From Photorhabdus asymbiotica (lineage in GTDB: Bacteria > Pseudomonadota > Gammaproteobacteria > Enterobacterales > Enterobacteriaceae), in the NCBI RefSeq assembly GCF_003634575.1, contig NZ_RBLJ01000002.1:434001-498000 (forward strand): a stretch of 64,000 bases of DNA. The letters run 5' to 3'. The translations under genes were made by a program, and so were the position numbers. This document shows positions 40,545 to 49,954 of this stretch, piece after piece. The first letter of the stretch is position 1. Every line of letters begins with the position of its first letter. The notes under the pieces were generated by a model. The model was not told the DNA's origin and ran no database searches. It worked only from the letters and a program-made list of their open reading frames with translations.

Positions 40545-41367
40545 AAAATACGGCCAAACTTATGATCTGGCCGTCACTACGCAGGGGCCCCTTTATCCCC
40601 CTGCTGAGGTGGTGGATATTCACGGGAATTTTGTCGTGGTCGGTCAGATTCCCTCTGATAATGGTATTCGTTGGGGCTGTGCAATTGTGGATCAGAACAG
40701 TCCGTTGCCACCTTATGGACAGGTTGAACCATATCATATTGTTCAGGATCTTGATGCTCAGTCAAAGGACCATCTGGCAAAAATAACCTTATATACATTG
40801 CCATTACCGCTACCGATGAATAACTATCCTATGATATTTGCTCCAGAACAGCGACCAGAAGCTGCTCGAGATCAGCGACCAAGCAGGCCATTACATGAAG
40901 GATATATTGCTGATTTCCGAGCTTCTGACGGACAACGTAAACTGCAACCTATCACATTGCGGGATTGGATGAAGGCTAAGGGGACTCTGACAGTAACTCT
41001 GAGTAAAGACAAGCGCAGTGCACGCTTTGATTTTACCTTTAAGCATCTGGTACCACACAGTGTCTATACTGTTATGAGTCTGCGTGAACGAGATCTGGCT
41101 CCTGAAAAACCTAGTCGCCCTGGGCCACTCGGAATACCTAACGTTTTTGTTACTGATGCTGAAGGGAACGCAGAATATTGGGCAGAATTACCTAATCCAT
41201 TCCCCTCAGAGGGAAAGGAACGTAACCGGATTATCAACATTGTTGTTCTTTTTATGAGTTGTCAGCAAAGTTTTGGTGGTGCGATAGGTTTATATGGTTT
41301 GGGGGGAGATATCCATGCTCATCTAAAATTACCTACTGCTTCTTTCAGTGAATTCACTACTTTTTAA
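40537..41367 (+). CDS. Unknown protein in the AfsA operon
   Basis: A 276-residue protein I do not recognise. The start is the ATG at 40537 (MPEKYGQTYDLAVTTQGPLY), which overlaps the AfsA stop in ATGcctga; an in-frame reading from 40522 lies inside the AfsA gene. It is proline-rich and mostly beta in appearance, with GTLTVTLSKDKRSARFDFTF (about 150-169) and a C-terminal GIPNVFVTDAEGNAEYWAEL block (about 203-222). There is no signal peptide or catalytic motif that I can name. Translational coupling to the AfsA-like gene implies a shared pathway. Confidence 0.75.
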   Translation: MPEKYGQTYDLAVTTQGPLYPPAEVVDIHGNFVVVGQIPSDNGIRWGCAIVDQNSPLPPYGQVEPYHIVQDLDAQSKDHLAKITLYTLPLPLPMNNYPMIFAPEQRPEAARDQRPSRPLHEGYIADFRASDGQRKLQPITLRDWMKAKGTLTVTLSKDKRSARFDFTFKHLVPHSVYTVMSLRERDLAPEKPSRPGPLGIPNVFVTDAEGNAEYWAELPNPFPSEGKERNRIINIVVLFMSCQQSFGGAIGLYGLGGDIHAHLKLPTASFSEFTTF

Positions 41368-41462
41368 ATAATCGTAATACCAAGGCAAATAACTATAAGA
41401 ATGTAATTAAACAGATTTTTTAACTAAATCCTATCAAAAGATTTATTAGGAGAATAGGAACT

Positions 41463-42137
41463 GTGAAGCGAATAGCGGCCTTTTTCGATGTTGACGAAAC
41501 TTTGATAAAAATGAAAAGTATGTTTCATTTTTATCAATTTTGGTGCCATTGTCGCCAACGTCAGCATGAATATAATGCATTTAATGAGCGGTTTACAACT
41601 GCTCTTTCTCAGGGAGCGAAAAGAGAAGAATTAAATCGTATGTATTATCGGCAACTCAGTGGAGTTTATATAGATGAGTTGTATCAAGAGGGTGAGAATT
41701 GGTTTAATAAGTTTCTTAAAAAGGATGAGATTTATATTTCGTCAGCAATAGATGCGTTTTATAAGCATCAGACTTATGGTCATTTAACAGTATTTATCTC
41801 CGGCTCCATGTTGCCTTTATTAAAACCATTGGGACGGCACTTGGGAGTGGATGTTATTCTTTGTACGCAATTATTGTTAAATAAAGAAGGAAAACTAACA
41901 GGAGAGATAGATGAACCACAAACCATAGGAGAAGGAAAGAAAAAAGCATTAATTTCCTTTTCATACAACCAACATATTGATCTAGAAAATAGCTTTGCTT
42001 ATGGCGACGACCTTTCTGATGTATCGATGTTAGAAGCTACAGGAAATCCGGTTTGCGTTGGTGATAACACAAATCTAGCCGCATATGCCCGAAGGAATAA
42101 TTGGGAAATTCTTACTGAAAGTGCCCATATTTATTGA
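41463..42137 (+). CDS. HAD-superfamily phosphatase (HAD-IB, SerB-like)
   Basis: A 224-residue phosphohydrolase. The start is GTG at 41463 behind aggagaatagg. All four HAD motifs are visible: I FFDVDETL (nucleophile Asp9, acid/base Asp11), II FISGS (about residues 112-116), III Lys in GKKKAL, and IV YGDDLSDVSML. The helical cap between motifs I and II fits the IB subfamily. In an AfsA pathway a phosphatase would remove the phosphate carried over from dihydroxyacetone phosphate, as suggested for MmfP; that assignment is inferred from context. Confidence 0.9.
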   Translation: MKRIAAFFDVDETLIKMKSMFHFYQFWCHCRQRQHEYNAFNERFTTALSQGAKREELNRMYYRQLSGVYIDELYQEGENWFNKFLKKDEIYISSAIDAFYKHQTYGHLTVFISGSMLPLLKPLGRHLGVDVILCTQLLLNKEGKLTGEIDEPQTIGEGKKKALISFSYNQHIDLENSFAYGDDLSDVSMLEATGNPVCVGDNTNLAAYARRNNWEILTESAHIY

Positions 42138-42210
42138 AGAATATTATGAAAATTGAAAAGAATGATAATTATAAAAACCACACAGAATAACTATTAGTAA
42201 GGAAAACAAG

Positions 42211-42621
42211 ATGAAAATGGGTGAAGAATTAACTGAACATGGCCGCTCTATTATGGAGTCATTAGAGCCAGGTTTGGCAGATCGAGTAATGGGAAGCTTA
42301 GCAGAACTGGATGCAGACTTACCATTTTTGATTACTGATTATGCCTTTGGTGCAATTGTAGGACGTGAAGGTTTGGATCTCAAAACGCGTGAGATGCTCT
42401 CAGTAGCCTCTTTAATTACTTTAGGTAATGCTCAGCCTCAATTAGAACTGCATATGCGCGCTGCACTTAATGTAGGAGTCACAGAGAAAGAATTATTGGA
42501 GATTGTAGTCCAGATGGCAGTGTACGCTGGTATTCCCGCCTGCATGAATGGGCTAACTGCGTTCCGTACAGCTATAGCTCAAAAAAACGCACTGAAGAGT
42601 GAAACAGGAGGGAAATCATGA
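42211..42621 (+). CDS. Carboxymuconolactone decarboxylase (CMD) family protein
   Basis: A 136-residue all-helical protein of the CMD/AhpD-like family. The typical block is TREMLSVASLITLGNAQPQLELHMRAALNVG (about residues 65-95, split by conserved His and Arg), followed by VQMAVYAGIPACMNG. It lacks the CxxC of AhpD, so it is closer to the decarboxylase/lactone type. A role in opening, closing or decarboxylating a lactone or beta-keto intermediate is possible. It overlaps the thiolase gene by 4 nt. Confidence 0.88.
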   Translation: MKMGEELTEHGRSIMESLEPGLADRVMGSLAELDADLPFLITDYAFGAIVGREGLDLKTREMLSVASLITLGNAQPQLELHMRAALNVGVTEKELLEIVVQMAVYAGIPACMNGLTAFRTAIAQKNALKSETGGKS

Positions 42622-43796
42622 GAGACGTTGTTGTTGTTGCTGCTAAACGTACGGCAACAGGCAGTTTCCAGGGTTCGCTAGCTGCTCAACCTGCAACTTT
42701 TCTTGGCAGTACGGTCATCCAAGCCTTGCTAGCAGAAAGCGGTGTTGCTGCACTAGATATTGAACAGGTCATTATGGGACAAGTGCTGACGGCCGGTTGT
42801 GGACAAAATCCAGCGCGGCAAGCTGCATTGCGAGCGGGGTTACCAGTTACTATCCAAGCTATGACCATTAATAAGGTCTGTGGTTCAGGTCTGAAAGCTG
42901 TTCATTTGGGTATGCAAGCGATCCAAAGTGGTGAAGCGGAGATAGTTATTGCTGGTGGGCAGGAAAACATGTCTCTGGCTCCTCACATTCTACCCATGTC
43001 TCGACAAGGGATTCGTCTCGGCCACAGTGAACTGAAAGATAGTTTGGTACATGATGGCCTTTGGGATGCTTTTCATCATTTTCACATGGGAGTAACAGCA
43101 GAAAATGTCGCAAAGCAATTTAATATAACACGTGCTCAACAGGATGAATACGCGCTTCTATCACATCACCGGGCTGTTCATGCTCAACAGGCGGGATATT
43201 TCAATGACGAGATTGTTGCTGTTGAGATAGCCGGAAGAAAGGGAGAAATTCTCCGTTTCGTACAAGATGAGGGGCCACGGGAGACTAGCATAGAAAAATT
43301 ATCTTCTCTGAAGCCTGTCTTTCAGAAAGAAGGGACCGTGACAGCCGGTAATGCATCTTCCCTGAATGATGGCGCTGCAGCAGTGTTATTATGTAGCCGC
43401 GAGAAAGCAGAAAGTCTAAATTTACAGCCATTGGCTACTTTGAGCGGCTTTGCCAATACAGGTATTGAGCCCGAGCTTATGGGAGCGGCTCCCATTGAAG
43501 CGATACACCAGTGTATATTAAAACAGCAGTGGAAGCCTGAGGATGTTGATGTACTTGAATCAAACGAGGCATTTGCTGCACAGGCTTTGGCTGTGCTTTC
43601 TTCGTGTGGTATTCCATCTGAGCGTGTCAATCCTTATGGTGGTGCTATTGCTTTAGGACATGCCATCGGTGCTTCTGGATGTCGCATTCTTGTGACGTTA
43701 ATCCATAACTTGAAACGGAACCGTTTGCAGAATGGTATCGCTGCGCTGTGTATTGGCGGTGGTGAAGGAGTGGCTTTGGCGGTCACTCGTTCATAA
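42618..43796 (+). CDS. Thiolase (acetyl-CoA acetyltransferase family)
   Basis: A 392-residue thiolase. The acyl-accepting cysteine lies in ITINKVCGSGLKAVHLG (about residues 82-98... Cys88). The C-terminal catalytic pair is His in GGAIALGHAIGASGCR and Cys in LCIGGGEGVA. NEAFAAQALAV is also conserved. Biosynthetic thiolases make acetoacetyl-CoA or longer beta-ketoacyl-CoA, which could be the AfsA substrate. The gene overlaps the CMD gene by 4 nt (ATGA) and ends the operon. Confidence 0.93.
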   Translation: MRDVVVVAAKRTATGSFQGSLAAQPATFLGSTVIQALLAESGVAALDIEQVIMGQVLTAGCGQNPARQAALRAGLPVTIQAMTINKVCGSGLKAVHLGMQAIQSGEAEIVIAGGQENMSLAPHILPMSRQGIRLGHSELKDSLVHDGLWDAFHHFHMGVTAENVAKQFNITRAQQDEYALLSHHRAVHAQQAGYFNDEIVAVEIAGRKGEILRFVQDEGPRETSIEKLSSLKPVFQKEGTVTAGNASSLNDGAAAVLLCSREKAESLNLQPLATLSGFANTGIEPELMGAAPIEAIHQCILKQQWKPEDVDVLESNEAFAAQALAVLSSCGIPSERVNPYGGAIALGHAIGASGCRILVTLIHNLKRNRLQNGIAALCIGGGEGVALAVTRS

Positions 43797-44273
43797 TGAG
43801 TATGAGCAAGGTACTTAAAATCAATCTCTTCTTTCACCATACTTTTCGCGGGAAACCATTTCCTTCCAGGTCATAGGTATCTACACATCTCCGAACTGAT
43901 CCAACACACTTGCGGCTAGCCGGGTCAGTTCCTCATCCATCATCCGGATAACTATCAGCCTGACCCGGAACAGCGAACCTGACTGCACTTTTAGCCTTGT
44001 TCCGGTTTCTTCATCGATACGCTTCGATTTGACCGCTCGCGTTATCGTTATTCTGGCTTCAATCTGGCTGGTATAGGCCGGCGGGACGGCTAACACCTGA
44101 CCACCACGCCAGCGTTGCTTGTACTCAAGCTGACGGCGCATTTCGTACCAACCCTGAGCCAGTATCGAACGGTTTAAGCCCGACTTCGCTCGAACATGAC
44201 GCCCGGGCTGTTCGGCAGTTCCTTTTGCCGATTTCGACATCTTGCTGACCTTCAAACCCTCAATGACTATCAT
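43797..44273 (-). pseudogene. TnpB (IS200/IS605) fragment fused to unrelated sequence
   Basis: The leftward reading 44273-43881 starts with about 70 codons of the C-terminal part of TnpB (KVSKMSKSAKGTAEQPGRHV, AKSGLNRSILAQGWYEMRRQ), the RNA-guided nuclease partner of IS200/IS605. It stops resembling TnpB exactly where the zinc-finger cysteines should follow TSQ. About 60 unrecognised codons end at 43881. The rest of the region is degraded; this is not a working gene. Confidence 0.8.
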
Positions 44274-44467
44274 CGCGTAGTTTTTGCTGATTGTCGTTGT
44301 GGTTTTATGTAAGGTAGTCGTGGCGGATATTACTGATATGCGAGTGCAGACGCTGCGACTGTGCTACTGAGGGTTCGAGTCTGAATTTGTAGGCTTTCAG
44401 GATGAGCATGAGCATTCAGTATGTCGTCATTTTGTTCACTATCCTACAGCCTATCCGGTTAATTTCA

Positions 44468-44668
44468 ATGCAAAAATACCCAATCAATCGTTCCCGGCAC
44501 GCAGCCTTTCTTCTGCATGGGCATCTCGTTTTTGTCACCAAATACCGGAAGAAAAGACTCAGCAAACTCCATTTCACCGCTTTTAATCAGTATGCAAGTG
44601 AATGCCGTGATTTTGGCGCTTCGCTAAAAGAAAGCCACAGCGAATCTGAGCACGCCCACATGCTGAAT
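44468..44668 (+). pseudogene. TnpA (IS200/IS605 Y1 transposase) N-terminal fragment
   Basis: About 67 codons (MQKYPINRSRHAAFLLHGHLVFVTKYRKK and following, split over two conserved blocks) match the N-terminus of the Y1 HUH transposase. It ends right after the HUH motif (HAH), so the catalytic tyrosine is lost. It is divergent from the TnpB fragment, as in IS605-type elements. Confidence 0.82.
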
Positions 44669-44843
44669 GGGAACTCTGAGAGATGCCCTGTTGGGCCAGC
44701 TCAATCATCAACTGATTAAGCTGGCTAAATGAAATACGACCATTATTAAGAAAACGCCAGACGGCCTGAGTGGCAAAGGTGGTCTTCTGGGCACTGCTGT
44801 TACCCATCAGATTTTGAGAGAACGGGGGACAGTATATTTCCAT
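44669..44843 (-). pseudogene. N-terminal fragment of an IS4-type transposase
   Basis: About 55 codons (MEIYCPPFSQNLMGNSSAQK, TTFATQAVWRFLNNGRISFS) resemble the N-terminus of an IS4-family transposase and abut the TnpA fragment. It shows that two different IS elements inserted and decayed here. Confidence 0.6.
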
Positions 44844-44883
44844 TTTCCCAAGCCCCCCCTAGAAAACAAACAACTAATTATTG

Positions 44884-45010
44884 TATACCCAATAGATTTC
44901 GAGTTGCAGCGCGGCGGCAAGTGAATGCATCCCCAGGAGCATAGATAACTATGTGACTGGGGTGAGTGAACGCAGCCAACAAAGCAGCAACTTGAAGGAT
45001 GAAGGGTATA
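44884..45010 (+). repeat. ERIC element, full length (127 bp)
   Basis: Full-length ERIC copy 6 bp beyond the 3' end of the EamA transporter gene. Confidence 0.95.
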
Positions 45011-45015
45011 GATTA

Positions 45016-45939
45016 TTATTTCGCCGGCAATCCTTTAGATATAAACCTCGAAGTAACCACCCCCTGCCCTAAAAGTACCCCTGCAATAGTGATAATTATT
45101 CCAATAACTTGTGCTAAACTTGGAATATCCCCCATCGCTACTTGTATACCAAGAGCAAAAATTGGAACGAAATTGAAAAATATCGCTGTTTTTCCTGGTC
45201 CTCTAGTAGCAATGCCTATATTCCAAAAAAGATAGGCAAAAACGGAACCGGCGATCCCCATATAGACACTCGCCAGATGACTCTCAAGTTTTCCTGAGAA
45301 TAATGAAGGAACCGGTGATTCAACGAAAATGGCAATCATAGCCAATATCACAGTACCAAAAAGCATCGTCCAACTAGTTGTTTCGAGAGGAGTAGCACCT
45401 GTAACAAACGTGCGGGTTCCCACTGTGTAAATTGCCCAACCGAGACTACCCGCTAAAATGATTAAGTCGCCAGATGCTGTATGAATTGCTCCGCCAGAAA
45501 ACAATTGACCATTAGTGATAACTAACGCTACACCAAATAGACTAATCATCATCCCGTACACACGGATAAGCTCTGGAAAACGGCGATTCATTATGGCTTC
45601 CAGAATATTGGCAGAAATTGGAGTTGTAGCCATTATTAATGCAGCAGTGACAGGGCTGGAGCTTTGCAAGCCAACAAACAAAGCCCCATTGAAGCCGGCG
45701 ACGCCAATCGTTCCAAGAATAATGAATGCAAGGAGATTTTGTCTCAGTACCTTACCGTGAATACCGCCCTTAAGGACCATAAAGATAAAAATAGCTAAGA
45801 CAGCAAAGACAAAACGTTCAACAGACGCAGTCCATGGAGGTAAGCTGCTGAGAGCGAGTTTTGTTGCCTGGAAATTGGAGCCCCAAAAGAAGGTTGCAAA
45901 TAGAGTCAAAATGACGGCTAGCTGTGGTGTAACTCGCAT
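45016..45939 (-). CDS. EamA/DMT-family transporter
   Basis: A 307-residue inner-membrane protein with ten hydrophobic segments arranged as two EamA repeats (about residues 5-135 and 148-290). Family motifs include FFWGSNFQATKLAL near the N-terminus and GSLGWAIYTVGTR at the start of repeat 2. The substrate is unknown; metabolite or drug export is usual. It lies 10 nt after the SDR gene in the same operon, which is divergent from a LysR regulator. Confidence 0.9.
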   Translation of the reverse strand: MRVTPQLAVILTLFATFFWGSNFQATKLALSSLPPWTASVERFVFAVLAIFIFMVLKGGIHGKVLRQNLLAFIILGTIGVAGFNGALFVGLQSSSPVTAALIMATTPISANILEAIMNRRFPELIRVYGMMISLFGVALVITNGQLFSGGAIHTASGDLIILAGSLGWAIYTVGTRTFVTGATPLETTSWTMLFGTVILAMIAIFVESPVPSLFSGKLESHLASVYMGIAGSVFAYLFWNIGIATRGPGKTAIFFNFVPIFALGIQVAMGDIPSLAQVIGIIITIAGVLLGQGVVTSRFISKGLPAK

Positions 45940-45949
45940 AACAATGACC

Positions 45950-46675
45950 TTATTTTTCTAATTGATACCATAATGGAGCATCAAGACGCATATATGATAC
46001 ATGCGCAGTCGAGTTTGTATTGAGAACAAAGCATACAGCTTCTGAAACATCTTTTGGTGTAAGCATTTTTCTCAATTTTTCATCAGGGAAAACACCCGCA
46101 TTACCTAAATTGCGACGAAAATTGGTATCGACTTTGTCTACTTGCAACGACGTCACGCGTATATTTCTGGGAAGGCCCCACTCACGCAATCCACCTGTAT
46201 AACCCTCTACTGCAAACTTTGATGCTGAATATGAGAGTAGATTCGGATTGTAGTCTACTCCCCATACAGAAGATATATTCACAATATCAGAGCGCTCTTT
46301 TCCTTGTAAGTACGGTAAAGCGGCCTGAGTTATTTGAAACATACCTTTTACATTAATATCAAATGTGTTCTCCCATTCTTCGGGTGACGCAGTAAGTGGA
46401 TCGCCCCCGTAGCAAATACCTGCCACATTAATCAGTGTGTCTATTGAACCAAATGTCTCCACTGCGGTTTGAACAGCTTGGGTGCAGCTATTGACATCCC
46501 GTATGTCGAACTGAAGGGGGATTAAACGAGCTGAATCACTGTTACTATCGTGAGTATTAATTGATGTGATGTCTCCAGCAGCTACAAAATGACCTGCTTG
46601 CAGGAGATCCTGAACTAATGAAGACCCAATACCTCCACCAGCACCTGTAATAAATATTTTTCTTTTCTTCATCAT
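45950..46675 (-). CDS. Short-chain dehydrogenase/reductase (SDR)
   Basis: A 241-residue classical SDR. The Rossmann motif is TGAGGGIG (about residues 10-17), NVAG marks the fourth strand, and the catalytic set is Ser in NISSVWG and Tyr/Lys in YSASKFAVEGY (about 155-165). The substrate is unknown. It is first in a two-gene operon with the EamA transporter, and a LysR regulator is divergent. Confidence 0.92.
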   Translation of the reverse strand: MMKKRKIFITGAGGGIGSSLVQDLLQAGHFVAAGDITSINTHDSNSDSARLIPLQFDIRDVNSCTQAVQTAVETFGSIDTLINVAGICYGGDPLTASPEEWENTFDINVKGMFQITQAALPYLQGKERSDIVNISSVWGVDYNPNLLSYSASKFAVEGYTGGLREWGLPRNIRVTSLQVDKVDTNFRRNLGNAGVFPDEKLRKMLTPKDVSEAVCFVLNTNSTAHVSYMRLDAPLWYQLEK

Positions 46676-46961
46676 AATGGCCTCTCATATCATAATCATA
46701 TTAAACAAGTAGACTTAGTCAGGATGGGGATTGGATGTGTGGTGTTAACTTATTTCCAATTAACTCATCAATGCTGGTCTCAAGTAAGCAACAAGTACTT
46801 TTGACCGCCATTATTTATTGAACAACAATGACAGCCTAAGAATGGAACGATTCGACATTCAATATATGAAGAAATGACCGTTGATATATTAAATATCCAA
46901 AGAAATCGCCATGTATTAAACTCGTTTGCTTTTCTCAAGATAATTGTGGCACATATCAAAT

Positions 46962-47927
46962 ATGAAAGATGTAGATAATATCGGAATTCAACTTTCCAAA
47001 AATGGAAGCCGGATTGCACAGTCTCTTGTTTGGGATGATATACGTATATTCTTAGCAGTAGCTCGAACCGGTACCATAAGTAGGGCTGCAAATCTCCTTA
47101 AGATAGGAGTTGCAACTGTATCCAGAAGAGTTGAACGACTTGAAGCAACTTTTGGGATGCCATTGTTCCTCCGCCATCAAGCTGGTTATCAACTAACAGA
47201 AGATGGGACTGAACTTCTGGAAAAAGCGAAAAATATGGAGATGGCAGCAAATACGTTGTTGCTTGAGGCTGATACACGCATGGAAATTTCGGGGAAAGTT
47301 CGCATCGCTACCACGGAGACGCTCGCAAATAGTTTAATAATTCCTAGCTTGCCAAGCTTACGGAAAAATTATCCGGATCTAACATTGGAGATCATTACCG
47401 ATATTCATACTGTCAATTTACATCGTCGCGACGCTGACTTGGCACTTCGCATAATTAGGCCAGAGAGAGGGCATGTAACTATTCGTCAATTAGGAATCTT
47501 AGGATTTGGTCTTTATGGAAGTGAAGATTACCTGGCAACTCATTCATCAGGAGCGCTTAGAGGAGAATATGAAAACGATAACTTTATTGGGTGGACAGAT
47601 GATCAATCTCAACTCTTTACATTCAAATGGGTTGAACAAATACTCAAAGGTCGCCCACTTTCTGTAGCCACAACTTCCCTTTCTGCTCAAATTTCTGCTG
47701 TAAAAGCAGGCTTGGGATTAGCAGTACTTCCACATTTTGTAGCCAACGCAGCGGGTCTCATATGTGTTTCAAGTAATTTGGGCATAGATCAACCTTTATG
47801 GCTGGTAATTCAAGCAGATTTAGCGCATTCCCTCAAAATAAGAAAAGTTGCAGACTTTCTGGCAGACACAGTGTTTCTAAATAGGGCAAAACTTTCAGGA
47901 CAAGATGAGACCAAACCTTTCAAGTAA
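46962..47927 (+). CDS. LysR-family transcriptional regulator
   Basis: A 321-residue regulator. The winged helix-turn-helix is at about residues 26-90 (WDDIRIFLAVARTGTISRAANLL, then VATVSRRVERLEATFGMPLF), followed by a LysR substrate-binding domain. The ATG at 46962 is chosen over the TTG at 46944. Upstream of the usual start there is an extra ~23-residue N-terminal stretch. It is divergent from the SDR-EamA operon (286 bp apart) and probably controls it. Confidence 0.9.
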   Translation: MKDVDNIGIQLSKNGSRIAQSLVWDDIRIFLAVARTGTISRAANLLKIGVATVSRRVERLEATFGMPLFLRHQAGYQLTEDGTELLEKAKNMEMAANTLLLEADTRMEISGKVRIATTETLANSLIIPSLPSLRKNYPDLTLEIITDIHTVNLHRRDADLALRIIRPERGHVTIRQLGILGFGLYGSEDYLATHSSGALRGEYENDNFIGWTDDQSQLFTFKWVEQILKGRPLSVATTSLSAQISAVKAGLGLAVLPHFVANAAGLICVSSNLGIDQPLWLVIQADLAHSLKIRKVADFLADTVFLNRAKLSGQDETKPFK

Positions 47928-47991
47928 TGTAAACTTCATTGACAAGAGTCACTTAAAACAATCAACAAGCTGCTCATTGCAATTTTGTTCA

Positions 47992-48118
47992 TATACCCTT
48001 CATCTTTCAAGTTGCTGCTTTGTTGGCTGCGTTCACTCACCCCAGTCACATAGCTATCTATGCTCCTGGGGATGCATTCACTTGCCGCCGCGCTGCAACT
48101 CGAAATCTATTGGATATA
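47992..48118 (-). repeat. ERIC element, full length (127 bp)
   Basis: Reverse-oriented full-length ERIC between the two LysR genes, with a drifted right end (TTGGATATA). Confidence 0.93.
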
Positions 48119-48140
48119 TATCGAAATATTGTCTGGGTCA

Positions 48141-49055
48141 TTAATTTTTTGGAGAAATAGCAAGCAACTTTTGGGTTATATGCAACACATTATCACGATG
48201 TTCATTACTACGTATTACTAAATAGATATCAATGTTCAGCTGCTCATTGTCTGACTTATCTAACTTGCGATAGCACAGGCCCTCGCGCATTGATACACAC
48301 ATTGACTGTGGCATCAGTGCCATTCCTTTCCCTTTGGCTATATTAGCCAGCATAATCAATGAATCATCAGGTTTTGGTATTCGTTTCAAGGGAAATGGCA
48401 ACTGTTGAAAATAGGTTTCGCATTTACCGTAGAAGCCCGGATTCGCTCTACGTGAAAACCAATATAAAGGTAAATCAGCTACATCCTGTAATAAGACTCG
48501 TTCTTTAAGGCTTGCAGGATGGACAGAGGGAAGAGCTAGCATCAACGGTTCACGATCAAGCCAGTAAAAACTAAATTCTTGTAAATGGCTAAGAGGTTTT
48601 TCGCCTACTAAGGCAATATCTAACTTCCCACTTCTTAACATTTGCAGTAATTGTTTTGAGACCAACTGATGAGAGAATCTTACATTTGTATCGTCTAGTA
48701 ACTTAAAGGCAGAATAAATGGCAGGAATGAGGCTGGAATCTAACGTACGTGTGATTCCAATTTTTACCGTACAACTTTCTCTATTTATTTCTCTGACCAA
48801 ATGAGCCAATTGGTTTATAAGTTCTCTAGCTTGTTTTTCAAATTGAATGCCCACCTCAGTCAAATAAACTTGATGAGTATTTCGGGTAAATAAAGAACAA
48901 TCGAGCATTTCTTCTAAGCACTGGATTTGCCGAGTCAATGGGGGTTGAGTCATCAGCATCCGTTCCGCAGCCCGACGAAAGTTTAATTCATAAGCAACAG
49001 CGAGGAAGCATTGTAATTGTTTAATTGTAGGAAGTTTTCTATTTAAATAATTCAT
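48141..49055 (-). CDS. LysR-family transcriptional regulator, orphan
   Basis: A 304-residue LysR protein. The HTH is LNFRRAAERMLMTQPPLTRQIQCLEEML (about residues 23-50, shown in two parts by RRAAERML and TQPPLTRQI), followed by the effector-binding domain. The TQPPLTRQI recognition helix is of the BenM/CatR-like type. It has no divergent partner and is bracketed by ERIC elements, so its target is not evident. Confidence 0.9.
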   Translation of the reverse strand: MNYLNRKLPTIKQLQCFLAVAYELNFRRAAERMLMTQPPLTRQIQCLEEMLDCSLFTRNTHQVYLTEVGIQFEKQARELINQLAHLVREINRESCTVKIGITRTLDSSLIPAIYSAFKLLDDTNVRFSHQLVSKQLLQMLRSGKLDIALVGEKPLSHLQEFSFYWLDREPLMLALPSVHPASLKERVLLQDVADLPLYWFSRRANPGFYGKCETYFQQLPFPLKRIPKPDDSLIMLANIAKGKGMALMPQSMCVSMREGLCYRKLDKSDNEQLNIDIYLVIRSNEHRDNVLHITQKLLAISPKN

Positions 49056-49132
49056 TTTTATATTTCAACACCGTTTCCAATATTTAATAAGATCGGAGCA
49101 ATTAGAGTGCGCGGTATTAGCTTAACCTTATC

Positions 49133-49259
49133 TATACCCTTCATCTTTCAAGCTGCTGCTTTGTTAGCTTCTTTCACTTCCCTTAGTCACAGAGTTATCT
49201 ATGCTCCTGGGGATGCGTTCACTTGCCACCGCGCTGCGGCTCGAAATCTATTAAGTATA
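49133..49259 (-). repeat. ERIC element, full length (127 bp)
   Basis: Reverse-oriented, diverged full-length ERIC upstream of the orphan LysR gene. Sequence 49260-49564 is AT-rich without a recognisable gene. Confidence 0.92.
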
Positions 49260-49565
49260 TGTATTATATTTAAGAGAAGTAATTACCTCTTGTTATTAAT
49301 TATAATGTATTAACTATTAAATTAATTCAATGGGTGAATTTACTTAATATGACAGTAGTAGAATAATTAAGTTTAATCACTTAAAAATTCCGTAGCATTG
49401 CCACTATGATGGGATATATTGATATTATTCTTTTTATCTAATGATGTAATATAATTCTATTTTTTATACTATATAATTTAATTTTTTATTTTGAATTTTT
49501 CACCATTAAAACGATATGGTTATCATCTTTCATAAAAAAGTGATTTTGATGATGACTATTTTAAC

Positions 49566-49692
49566 TATACCCAATAAATTTCGAGTTGCAGCGCGGCGGC
49601 AAGTGAACGCATCCCCGGGAGCATAGATAACTATGTGACCGGGGTGAGCAAGTGCTGCCAACAAAGAGGCAACTTGGAGGATGACGGGTATA
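49566..49692 (+). repeat. ERIC element inserted in a stop codon
   Basis: Full-length ERIC whose insertion split a TAG stop at TA. The interrupted gene now reads through the element for about 43 codons. Confidence 0.95.
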
Positions 49693-49954
49693 TTGTTCAT
49701 TTGTGTTCTTCCTTGCCAGAATATAAATAATAATCATTGAAACAGGAAATAAAATCAGTATCCAATTTAGCACACGTTCTGGAATAAATTGAAAATGAGT
49801 TGACAAATTCAGGATGAAAACAAATGTAGCAGTATTATTCAGCAGGCTGATTAAAAAAAATAAAAAAATCATGCGTAAGCTGCGTTTTAATTTATTTCGA
49901 AACAAGAATAGGGTGGTACAGAAAACAAACAATAAATTGTTAGTCAGCATCACA

